From Serratia odorifera (lineage in GTDB: Bacteria; Pseudomonadota; Gammaproteobacteria; Enterobacterales; Enterobacteriaceae): DNA of 64,000 nt. Below are positions 28,757 to 35,942 of this stretch, piece after piece. Position numbers and translations under genes: made by a program. Each line of letters begins with the position of its first letter. The stretch's first letter is position 1. The stretch spans positions 3,472,001-3,536,000 of the forward strand of contig NZ_LR134117.1 of assembly GCF_900635445.1 (NCBI RefSeq). Reading direction: 5' to 3'. The notes below the pieces were generated by a model. That model worked only from the letters and a program-made list of their open reading frames with translations, ran no database searches and was not told the DNA's origin.

Positions 28757-28972
28757 TTAGAGCACTTGTGCCCACAGCGTTTTTGGCACTTTCCCCAAAT
28801 CGAACAATTTGCCAGCAACCAATTCAGCGCGACGGTGGTCGGCAGCGCGGTACATGTTGCTCATTTCCAGATCGTTATTAATAGAATAGTTAAGTTTATC
28901 ATAGACTTTTTCCAGGCTGTCCAGCGTCGAGCACTTGCGGAAGGTCATGAGATAATCAGCGGTATTGGTCAT
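28757..28972 (-). CDS. cnu: Cnu/YdgT-like Hha-YmoA family nucleoid-associated protein
   Basis: The product is 71 residues from the ATG at 28972. The Hha/YmoA family pattern DYLMTFRKC, DSLEKVYDKLNY, MYRAADHRRAEL, and a C-terminal KTLWAQV aligns along its whole length. Family members bind H-NS or StpA and modify silencing of horizontally acquired and A+T-rich genes. An in-frame upstream start exists but would add a non-family extension. It is transcribed away from flhDC, on the far side of the long A+T-rich control region, which H-NS might also bind. Confidence 0.88.
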   Translation of the reverse strand: MTNTADYLMTFRKCSTLDSLEKVYDKLNYSINNDLEMSNMYRAADHRRAELVAGKLFDLGKVPKTLWAQVL

Positions 28973-29011
28973 GAGTGAAATATAGCCTATTAAGGGAAGG
29001 GCCAAATAAAA

Positions 29012-29054
29012 ACATCACCTCTGGCGCAGCCGTCGCGCTGTTCGCCAGGTGATG
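29012..29054. repeat. long inverted repeat beside cnu
   Basis: CATCACCT (29012-29019) pairs with AGGTGATG (29047-29054), and GGCG with CGCC just inside them after a two-base bulge. The loop is about 17 bases. It lies just upstream of the divergent cnu gene; its role is unknown. Confidence 0.45.
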
Positions 29055-29497
29055 ACGACGTAAGAACGGTATTTAAAAAAGTGCCGCGCTGGACTGAAAA
29101 TAGGCTCTGCCCCTGCGACTAACCTGAAAATAATAATCTGCAAGTGCGTTATCAGCAATGCTACTCCCGCCGTCTGCCACCAAATTCGGGAAAGTCCGAT
29201 GTCGAAAGCGAGCCGCTCATCGCGGCAATGGTACTCGGTGCAATAGCGACGTTGAGGGAGTTGATGCGGAGATTATCACCGATGGTGCTGACATTAGGTG
29301 AATGTTACGCCGTTCGCTGTCACCGCCGGTCGTTGGCGATTAACCGCAATTAGCCAGGGTGAGAGCGGGCTGATTTACGCCAAAGTATAAGCAAAGCGAA
29401 ACTGTGTTTTATTTGACGAACAAATGAGCAACGGTATCGGAATTTTACCCATAAATATTCTCACTGCCGCCGGTAAACAAAAAGTGCTGACAAAAAT

Positions 29498-29524
29498 TAA
29501 AGTTCTAAATAAATTTGCCGATAA
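29498..29524 (+). promoter_or_regulatory. orphan consensus sigma-28 (FliA) promoter upstream of flhDC
   Basis: TAAAGTTC (29498-29505) and GCCGATAA (29517-29524) are separated by exactly 11 bases, a near-perfect FliA promoter. It points towards flhD but is 787 bases upstream, and no gene begins nearby. It could drive a small RNA or a long alternative flhDC transcript. Confidence 0.75.
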
Positions 29525-29547
29525 TCCGTTTTAGCCGACTTTTTATC

Positions 29548-29574
29548 CGCAAATAACCAACTTGCGTTTTTTTT
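29548..29574 (+). terminator. terminator-like hairpin after the orphan sigma-28 promoter
   Basis: CGCAA (29548-29552) and TTGCG (29562-29566) form a short stem with a nine-base loop and are followed directly by eight T (29567-29574). The stem has only five pairs, so efficiency is doubtful. It would end a transcript of about 45 bases from the sigma-28 promoter. Confidence 0.45.
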
Positions 29575-29977
29575 GCGCTGACACAACTCGTTACCTCTGT
29601 TTTCTTGTTGGTGACCTAATCGCTACCTGGTTAACCGGATAACGCCCTGCGATGAAATTTAAAACACAGCTTCCAGCCATTTCTGCCGTTGTCCGAATAT
29701 TTCAAATGCTTATAGTTTCTGTGTGTTATTTTTCTTAATTGCGATATTATTGTCAGCTAACTGGTTATTTATCCTGTCATTGTGCGATATTCGCAGATTT
29801 TTGTTCTGTGATTTTGGTTTGGTAATGCTTTTGTTCGAATTGATCTAAAAACGATAATTTTTGGGCTTATAAACGTTGTTTTTAAGACGTTTTTTTACCT
29901 GTGGCCAATTTTTAGACGTAATTCAGCGTAAAAATCACGCAATATTGCCGATATTTGGCTTAAATATTTTTTATTTT

Positions 29978-29993
29978 TGTGATCAGTGTCACA
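29978..29993 (+). promoter_or_regulatory. CRP-cAMP site for flhDC
   Basis: TGTGATCAGTGTCACA is a perfect TGTGA-N6-TCACA site. Its centre is about 72 bases upstream of the start point deduced from the core promoter, the same place as in E. coli flhDC. CRP control of flhDC is also known in S. marcescens. Confidence 0.9.
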
Positions 29994-30021
29994 TTGTATT
30001 TAAAATTGCCTGCTAGTTACA

Positions 30022-30051
30022 TTGTATGTGCTAATGGTTCGGGGGTAGAGT
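30022..30051 (+). promoter_or_regulatory. probable flhDC core promoter
   Basis: TTGTAT (30022-30027) and TAGAGT (30046-30051) are 18 bases apart, predicting a start near 30058. The hexamers are weak, as expected for an activator-dependent promoter. The choice is supported by the CRP site at about -72 and the RcsAB box at about +4, matching the E. coli arrangement. Confidence 0.6.
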
Positions 30052-30061
30052 TGCGCTGCTT

Positions 30062-30075
30062 TAGGAATAATCTTA
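30062..30075 (+). promoter_or_regulatory. RcsAB box in the flhDC leader
   Basis: TAGGAATAATCTTA matches the RcsAB consensus at all but one position and sits just after the predicted start, where the Rcs phosphorelay represses flhDC in E. coli. It couples envelope stress to loss of motility. Confidence 0.85.
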
Positions 30076-30310
30076 TTAATTTTGTAAAAATAGTTTCATG
30101 GTGAATAAACACTATCGAAGCACAATGCTGTACATCCGTACACGTTGCTTATGTACGTATCAATTACTGAATGACGGTCCGAATAAGTTAAAACGGCAAA
30201 GAGTTTCTTGGCCGGCAATCAGGGATTCATTTGCCAACTTTGGGAACACTCCCAGGTCACGGGCGATAAATTTATCACCCAGCGTATGTTTTTAAACATA
30301 GTCTGTCGGG

Positions 30311-30670
30311 ATGGGGAATATGGGTACGTCTGAATTACTTAAGCATATTTATGACATCAACCTGTCATATTTACTTTTAGCACAGCGTTTGATTAATGAC
30401 GAAAAAGCATCGGCAATGTTCCGCCTGGGGATCGACGAGACCATGGCGGATGCTCTGTCGCAGCTGACCTTACCGCAAATGGTCAAACTGGCGGAAACCA
30501 ATCAACTGGTTTGCCACTTCCGTTTCAACGATCACAATACCATCGCGCACCTCACCAAAGAGTCGCGCGTGGACGACCTGCAACAAATCCACACCGGGAT
30601 TTTGTTATCAAGCCATTTACTGCAAGAGCTGTCCGGCAAAGACGCAAGCGCGACGAAGAAAAGAGCCTGA
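30311..30670 (+). CDS. flhD: flagellar master regulator subunit FlhD
   Basis: The product is 119 residues from the first ATG, or 116 from the ATG at 30320 (MGTSELLKH), which corresponds to the accepted E. coli start and has GGGGA just upstream. The sequence TSELLKHIYDINLSYLLLAQRL and LTLPQMVKLAETNQLVCHFRF is nearly that of E. coli. FlhD pairs with FlhC as FlhD4C2 and activates class II flagellar promoters with sigma-70. The stop is two bases before flhC. The long leader with CRP and RcsAB sites shows integration of carbon and envelope signals. Confidence 0.97.
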   Translation: MGNMGTSELLKHIYDINLSYLLLAQRLINDEKASAMFRLGIDETMADALSQLTLPQMVKLAETNQLVCHFRFNDHNTIAHLTKESRVDDLQQIHTGILLSSHLLQELSGKDASATKKRA

Positions 30671-30672
30671 TA

Positions 30673-31254
30673 ATGGTAGAGAAAAGTATTGTTCAGGAAG
30701 CCAAAGACATACAGCTTGCCATGGAGCTGATCACCCTGGGTGCGCGTTTGCAAATGCTGGAAAGCGAAACGCAGCTCAGTCGCGGGCGTTTGATCAAACT
30801 TTACAAGGAGTTGCGTGGCAGTCCGCCACCAAAAGGCATGCTGCCGTTTTCCACCGACTGGTTTATGACGTGGGAACAAAACATTCATTCCTCCATGTTT
30901 TACAACGCCTATCTGTTTTTGCTGAAAAGCGGCCAGTGCACCGGCGTCGAGGCGGTGATCAAGGCGTATCGGCTGTATCTGGAACAGTGCCCGGAACAGC
31001 CGGGCGAAGCGCCGCTGCTGGCGCTGACCCGTGCCTGGACGCTGGTTCGCTTTGTCGATAGCGGCATGCTGCAACTGTCTGCCTGCAGTTGCTGCGGCGG
31101 TACGTTTATCACCCATGCGCATCAACCGCTGAACAGTTTTGTCTGCAGTTTGTGCCAGCCCCCATCCCGCGCAGTAAAAAGACGTAAACTTTTGCCGCAA
31201 CCGGCCGATAGTACTCCACAACAGCTGGACGAACAGGTTAAACGCGCGATCTAG
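30673..31254 (+). CDS. flhC: flagellar master regulator subunit FlhC
   Basis: The product is 193 residues (E. coli 192). The zinc-binding cysteines lie in SACSCCGGTF and FVCSLCQPP near residues 138-161. FlhC supplies most DNA contacts of the FlhD4C2 complex. The ATG at 30673 is chosen because an upstream extension in this frame would overlap flhD and has no family match. The 3' end carries the sigma-28 promoter for motA, so its last 70 bases have two functions. Confidence 0.97.
   Translation: MVEKSIVQEAKDIQLAMELITLGARLQMLESETQLSRGRLIKLYKELRGSPPPKGMLPFSTDWFMTWEQNIHSSMFYNAYLFLLKSGQCTGVEAVIKAYRLYLEQCPEQPGEAPLLALTRAWTLVRFVDSGMLQLSACSCCGGTFITHAHQPLNSFVCSLCQPPSRAVKRRKLLPQPADSTPQQLDEQVKRAI
31185..31211 (+). 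promoter_or_regulatory. sigma-28 promoter of motA inside flhC
   Basis: TAAACTTT (31185-31192) and GCCGATAG (31204-31211) are 11 bases apart, a close FliA match. It lies in the last codons of flhC and predicts a leader of about 190 bases before motA, comparable to the E. coli region that yields the MotR small RNA. Confidence 0.85.
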
Positions 31255-31326
31255 GCCAGGCGCAGTCCTGGCTGACAGCAACAACAACGCTCTTCAATCG
31301 TAGGGATCGGCCAACCGATCCACCGA

Positions 31327-31344
31327 GGCGCAGCCTGCTGCGCC
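31327..31344. repeat. REP-like palindrome in the flhC-motA gap
   Basis: GGCGCAGCCTGCTGCGCC has perfect seven-base arms around CCTG. It lies in the motA leader. Related words occur at 27017-27040 and 52526-52545. Confidence 0.6.
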
Positions 31345-31406
31345 GTTACGCTTGCGTCGTGCGTTTACCCCACCTTCCATCCACATTGTCAATTTAAGGA
31401 ATGCGT

Positions 31407-32297
31407 GTGTTAGTTATTTTGGGTTATCTGGTGGTATTGGGTGCGGTATTTGGCGGCTATATGATCGTCGGCGGCCACCTTGGGGCGCTTTATCAGCCAG
31501 CTGAATTTCTGATTATCGGCGGTGCCGGCGTTGGGGCGTTCATCGTCGGCAATAACGGCAAAGCCATCAAGTCCACGCTGCGTGCCTTGCCAAAACTGAT
31601 GCGTCGCTCCAAATACAGCAAAGAATTGTATATGGATCTGATGGCCTTGCTGTTCCGTTTGCTGGCCAAATCGCGTCAGCAGGGCATGCTGTCGTTGGAG
31701 TTCGATATCGATAACCCGCAGGAAAGTGAAATTTTTTCTAATTATCCGCGCATTCTTGCCGATAACCATCTGGTGGAATTTATTACCGACTACTTACGGC
31801 TGATGGTGAGCGGCAACATGAACGCATTCGAAATCGAAGCGCTGATGGATGAAGAGATCGAAACTTTCGAACAGGAAAGTGAGGTGCCGGCAGGCAGTCT
31901 GGCGATGGTCGGCGATTCATTGCCGGCGTTTGGCATTGTGGCGGCGGTGATGGGCGTGGTGCACGCGCTGGCTTCCGCCGACCGACCGGCGGCGGAACTG
32001 GGCGCGCTGATCGCCAATGCGATGGTGGGCACGTTCCTGGGGATTCTGCTGGCCTACGGGTTTATTTCGCCGTTGGCGACGCTGCTGCGGCAAAAGAGCG
32101 CGGAAAACGTCAAGATGATGCAGTGCATCAAGGTTACTCTGCTGTCCAGCCTGAACGGTTATGCGCCGCAAATCGCCGTCGAATTTGGCCGTAAAACGCT
32201 TTATACCACCGAGCGGCCTTCCTTTGTGGAACTGGAAGAGCATGTTCGCCGGGTGAAAGCGCCGGCGCAAACGGCCGTGGAAGAAGAGCAGGCATGA
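31407..32297 (+). CDS. motA: flagellar motor stator protein MotA
   Basis: From the GTG at 31407 the product is 296 residues, starting MLVILGYLVVLG in register with E. coli MotA (295). The ATG at 31401 is only two codons upstream but touches the AAGGA ribosome site, so GTG is the better start. Four membrane segments are visible; the cytoplasmic loop carries the rotor-contacting charged residues, and AFGIVAAVMGVVHAL lies near residues 175-190. MotA and MotB form the proton channel that turns the motor. It overlaps motB by four bases. Confidence 0.96.
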   Translation: MLVILGYLVVLGAVFGGYMIVGGHLGALYQPAEFLIIGGAGVGAFIVGNNGKAIKSTLRALPKLMRRSKYSKELYMDLMALLFRLLAKSRQQGMLSLEFDIDNPQESEIFSNYPRILADNHLVEFITDYLRLMVSGNMNAFEIEALMDEEIETFEQESEVPAGSLAMVGDSLPAFGIVAAVMGVVHALASADRPAAELGALIANAMVGTFLGILLAYGFISPLATLLRQKSAENVKMMQCIKVTLLSSLNGYAPQIAVEFGRKTLYTTERPSFVELEEHVRRVKAPAQTAVEEEQA

Positions 32298-33286
32298 AGC
32301 AGAATCACCCGGTCATTTTGGTGCGTAAACGCAAGGCGCATCAGGTGGCTCATCACGGCGGATCGTGGAAAATCGCCTATGCCGATTTTATGACGGCGAT
32401 GATGGCCTTTTTTCTGGTGATGTGGTTGCTGGCGATAGCCAGCCCGCAGGAGTTGACGCAGATCGCCGAATATTTTCGCACCCCGCTCAAGGTTGCATTG
32501 ACCACCGGCAATAAAAGCAGCTCTGAAAGTAGCCCGATCCCCGGCGGCGGCGACGACCCGACGCAGTTGGAGGGGTTGGTGAGAAAACAGCTCGACTCGC
32601 CGGAAAAACAGGCCGAAGAACTGCGTCTCAACAAGCTGCGCGAACGTCTCGATGAGCTGATTGAATCGGATCCGCGTCTCAAGGCGCTGCGCCCGCATTT
32701 ACTGATCAACATGATGGATGAAGGGCTGCGCATTCAGATTATAGATAGCCAGAATCGGCCAATGTTTACCACCGGCAGTGCGCAGGTGGAAAGTTACATG
32801 CGTGACATTCTGCGGGCGATAGCGCCGATCCTCAACGACTTGCCGAACAAAATCAGCCTGTCCGGTCATACCGACGATCTGCCCTATGCCACCGGCGAAC
32901 GCTATTACAGCAACTGGGAACTGTCGGCGGACCGCGCCAATGCGTCACGGCGTGAGCTGATTGCCGGCGGGCTGTCGGAGGGCAAGGTGCTGCGCGTGGT
33001 AGGCATGGCTGCGACCATGAGTTTGAAACAGCACGGCGCGGATGACGCGATTAATCGTCGCATTACCATCCTGGTTTTGAACAAGCAAACCCAGCAGGGC
33101 ATTGAACATGAAAATGCGGAAAGCAACGCCACCGACATTGGCGCCCCGGAAGCGCTGAAACAGCTGAAACCGGCTGTCATCGCGCCGGCCAGCGTCGCCC
33201 CGGCCGCAACGGTTGCGCCAACCGCCGCCATTCCTGCCGCGCCGGCAGCGATGCCTTCGACTAACAGCGACTCACCGCAGAGGTAA
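32294..33286 (+). CDS. motB: flagellar motor stator protein MotB
   Basis: The product is 330 residues. A single membrane segment near residues 29-48 carries the proton-accepting aspartate D31 in YADFMTAMMAFF. The C-terminal OmpA-type domain (about 150-270) has SGHTDDLPYA and RRITILV and anchors the stator to peptidoglycan. The tail is rich in alanine and proline and longer than in E. coli (308). The four-base overlap with motA gives equal synthesis. Confidence 0.96.
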   Translation: MKQNHPVILVRKRKAHQVAHHGGSWKIAYADFMTAMMAFFLVMWLLAIASPQELTQIAEYFRTPLKVALTTGNKSSSESSPIPGGGDDPTQLEGLVRKQLDSPEKQAEELRLNKLRERLDELIESDPRLKALRPHLLINMMDEGLRIQIIDSQNRPMFTTGSAQVESYMRDILRAIAPILNDLPNKISLSGHTDDLPYATGERYYSNWELSADRANASRRELIAGGLSEGKVLRVVGMAATMSLKQHGADDAINRRITILVLNKQTQQGIEHENAESNATDIGAPEALKQLKPAVIAPASVAPAATVAPTAAIPAAPAAMPSTNSDSPQR

Positions 33287-33291
33287 CCCCC

Positions 33292-35211
33292 GTGAGCATG
33301 GATATTAGCGCGTTTTATCAGACTTTTTTTGATGAGGCAGACGAGCTGCTGGCCGATATGGAGCAACATCTGCTGGAGCTGGATCCGCTTGCGCCGGACA
33401 TCGAACCGTTGAACGCCATTTTCCGCGCTGCGCATTCGATCAAGGGCGGGGCGGCGACCTTCGGCTTTGCGGTATTGCAGGAAACCACGCATCTGCTGGA
33501 GAACCTGCTGGACAGCGCGCGGCGTCAGGAAATGGACCTGAGCACCGACATTATCAACCTGTTTCTGGAAACCAAAGACATTATGCAGGAGCAACTGGAC
33601 GCCTATAAAACGTCGCAACAACCTGACACCGACAGCTTTGAATACATTTGCCAGGCGCTGCGGCAGCTGGCGTTAGACGCGCAGCAACAGGTGCCCACCA
33701 CGGCATCGGTTGGCGAAGCGCTGGCGGCAGCGGCGCCTGCGGCCGTTGAGGGCGGCCTGCGCATCGTCTTGAGCGGCCTGAAGCCAAACGAAATACCGCT
33801 AATGCTGGAAGAGCTTGGCAATCTGGGGGAGGTGAAACACTCGCAGCCGGGTGAGAACAGCCTGGCGGTCACGCTGTTGACTTCCGCCAGCGCAGATGAC
33901 ATCAGCGCCGTGCTGTGCTTCGTGCTGGAACCGGAGCAGATTGCCTTTAACCCGGCAGCTACCGAGCGACCACCGGCGCCGAATGCCGCGCCAGAACCGG
34001 CGCCGCTGATAAAACCGAGCGCCCCGGCCGTCGTCGAAGCGCCAAAAGCGCGGGCCAAAGCCAGTGAGTCCACCAGTATCCGCGTGGCGGTCGAAAAGGT
34101 CGATCAACTGATCAACCTGGTCGGTGAGCTGGTGATCACCCAGTCAATGCTGGCGCAACGCTCCGACACTCTGGATCCGGTTGCCCATGGCGATCTGCTA
34201 AACAGCATGAGCCAGTTGGAACGCAATGCGCGTGACTTGCAGGAGTCGGTGATGTCGATCCGCATGATGCCGATGGAATATGTGTTCAGCCGTTTCCCGC
34301 GCCTGGTCCGCGATCTGGCCGGCAAGCTGGATAAACAGGTGGAACTGACCCTGCAGGGCAGCTCTACCGAACTGGATAAAAGCCTGATCGAGCGGATTAT
34401 CGATCCGTTGACTCACCTGGTGCGTAACAGTCTGGACCATGGCATTGAGGATCCGGCAACGCGCGAGGCGGCGGGCAAGTCGGCGGTCGGTAATCTGGTG
34501 CTGTCGGCGGAACATCAGGGCGGCAACATCTGTATCGAAGTGACCGATGACGGTGCCGGCCTCAATCGGCAGAAGATTCTGGCCAAGGCCGCATCACAGG
34601 GGCTGGTAGTCAACGACAACATGAGCGACGAAGAGGTCGGCATGCTGATCTTCGCGCCCGGTTTTTCTACTGCCGAACAGGTTACCGACGTCTCAGGTCG
34701 CGGCGTCGGTATGGACGTGGTGAAGCGAAACATTCAGGAAATGGGTGGCCACGTTGAAATTCATTCACAAGCGGGCAAGGGCACGGCGATCCGCATTCTG
34801 TTGCCGCTGACGCTGGCGATCCTTGACGGCATGTCGGTCAAGGTGAACGACGAAGTGTTTATTTTGCCGCTGAACGCGGTGATGGAATCGTTGCAGCCGC
34901 AGGCCGAGGATCTGCACCCGATGGCCGGCGGCGAGCGGGTATTGCAGGTGCGCGGCGAGTACCTGCCGCTGGTGGAACTGTATCGGGTGTTTGACGTGGC
35001 CGGGGCGAAAACCGAAGCCACTCAGGGCATCGTGGTGATCTTGCAAAGCGCGGGACGCCGTTATGCGCTATTGGTGGATCAGTTGATCGGCCAGCATCAG
35101 GTGGTGGTGAAAAACCTGGAAAGCAATTACCGCAAAGTGCCGGGCATTTCCGCCGCCACCATTTTGGGCGACGGCAGCGTGGCGCTGATTGTCGACGTAT
35201 CGGCGCTGTAG
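33292..35211 (+). CDS. cheA: chemotaxis histidine kinase CheA
   Basis: The product is 639 residues from a GTG start, the same unusual start as in E. coli cheA. The phosphorylated H48 lies in AAHSIKGG of the Hpt domain. The P2 domain (about 155-225) binds CheY/CheB, then come an Ala/Pro linker, the dimerisation domain, the ATP-binding domain with HLVRNSLDHGIE, DDGAGLN and GRGVGMDVV, and a C-terminal CheW-like domain. CheA phosphorylates CheY and CheB under receptor control. It is five bases after motB in the sigma-28-driven motA operon. Confidence 0.97.
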   Translation: MSMDISAFYQTFFDEADELLADMEQHLLELDPLAPDIEPLNAIFRAAHSIKGGAATFGFAVLQETTHLLENLLDSARRQEMDLSTDIINLFLETKDIMQEQLDAYKTSQQPDTDSFEYICQALRQLALDAQQQVPTTASVGEALAAAAPAAVEGGLRIVLSGLKPNEIPLMLEELGNLGEVKHSQPGENSLAVTLLTSASADDISAVLCFVLEPEQIAFNPAATERPPAPNAAPEPAPLIKPSAPAVVEAPKARAKASESTSIRVAVEKVDQLINLVGELVITQSMLAQRSDTLDPVAHGDLLNSMSQLERNARDLQESVMSIRMMPMEYVFSRFPRLVRDLAGKLDKQVELTLQGSSTELDKSLIERIIDPLTHLVRNSLDHGIEDPATREAAGKSAVGNLVLSAEHQGGNICIEVTDDGAGLNRQKILAKAASQGLVVNDNMSDEEVGMLIFAPGFSTAEQVTDVSGRGVGMDVVKRNIQEMGGHVEIHSQAGKGTAIRILLPLTLAILDGMSVKVNDEVFILPLNAVMESLQPQAEDLHPMAGGERVLQVRGEYLPLVELYRVFDVAGAKTEATQGIVVILQSAGRRYALLVDQLIGQHQVVVKNLESNYRKVPGISAATILGDGSVALIVDVSAL

Positions 35212-35284
35212 ACCCTTAACCGCGAAAAGCTGTTGGCGGACACCGCTGCTTAACGATTGATTGACTGAATTAGAGGCATACAAC

Positions 35285-35785
35285 ATGGCAGGATTGGCAA
35301 CCGTCAGCAAACTGGCTGGCGAAACGGTAGGACAGGAATTTCTGATCTTTACGCTCGGCAATGAAGAATATGGCATCGATATTCTCAAAGTGCAGGAAAT
35401 CCGTGGTTACGATCAGGTGACGCGCATCGCCAACACACCGGCGTTTATCAAGGGCGTAACCAATCTGCGCGGCGTGATCGTGCCGATTATCGATCTGCGG
35501 GTAAAGTTCGCGCAGCAGGGCGTCAGCTACGACGAAAACACCGTGGTCATCGTGCTCAACTTTGGTCAGCGGGTGGTGGGCATTGTAGTGGATGGCGTGT
35601 CTGACGTGCTGTCGCTGACCGCAGACCAGATTCGCCCGGCACCGGAATTCGCCGTTACGCTGGCGACCGAATATCTCACCGGCCTGGGGTCGTTGGGTGA
35701 ACGCATGCTGATCCTGGTCGACATCGAAAAACTGCTCAGCAGCGAAGAGATGTCTCTGGTGGACAGCGTGGCGAAAAACCTCTGA
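35285..35785 (+). CDS. cheW: chemotaxis coupling protein CheW
   Basis: The product is 166 residues from the ATG at 35285; an upstream in-frame start has no family match. It is nearly identical to E. coli CheW, with YGIDILKVQEIRGYDQVTRI and VTNLRGVIVPIIDLR in the first half. CheW bridges chemoreceptors to CheA. It closes the motAB-cheAW operon and is followed by a GC-rich hairpin. Confidence 0.97.
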   Translation: MAGLATVSKLAGETVGQEFLIFTLGNEEYGIDILKVQEIRGYDQVTRIANTPAFIKGVTNLRGVIVPIIDLRVKFAQQGVSYDENTVVIVLNFGQRVVGIVVDGVSDVLSLTADQIRPAPEFAVTLATEYLTGLGSLGERMLILVDIEKLLSSEEMSLVDSVAKNL

Positions 35786-35794
35786 CTCTCCCTC

Positions 35795-35818
35795 ACGGGC
35801 GCAGTGCTGTGCGCCCGT
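35795..35818 (+). terminator. hairpin after cheW
   Basis: ACGGGCGCA and TGCGCCCGT are perfect nine-base arms around a six-base loop, ten bases after the cheW stop. The U-tract is poor (TCATTTCC), so it may terminate only partly. Confidence 0.6.
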
Positions 35819-35859
35819 CATTTCCGGCCCGCTGCCGCCAAAATAGTTGCCGCCAACCA

Positions 35860-35886
35860 TAAAGTTCTCTTCCGTTGCGCCGATAA
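35860..35886 (+). promoter_or_regulatory. sigma-28 promoter of the Tsr-like chemoreceptor gene
   Basis: TAAAGTTC (35860-35867), 11 bases, then GCCGATAA (35879-35886): a perfect FliA promoter, 57 bases before the receptor start codon. Confidence 0.92.
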
Positions 35887-35942
35887 CGTTGACAGTCAAC
35901 GAACTCAGAGCCTGTCCGTGCGGGCTTACAAGAAGGGAAAAC

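Larger units (their letters stand above)
28973..30310 (+). other. 1.34-kb A+T-rich flhDC control region
   Basis: This non-coding stretch separates cnu from flhD and becomes very A+T-rich from about 29380. It contains, in order, a long hairpin, a consensus sigma-28 promoter with a terminator-like element after it, a perfect CRP site, a sigma-70 promoter and an RcsAB box. About 250 bases of leader precede flhD. Frames open inside it (for example 30098-30295) show no family pattern. Confidence 0.75.

Noticed and set aside
30098..30295. 65-codon frame in the flhDC leader
   Set aside because: It overlaps the expected long untranslated leader, has no ribosome site and no conserved pattern.
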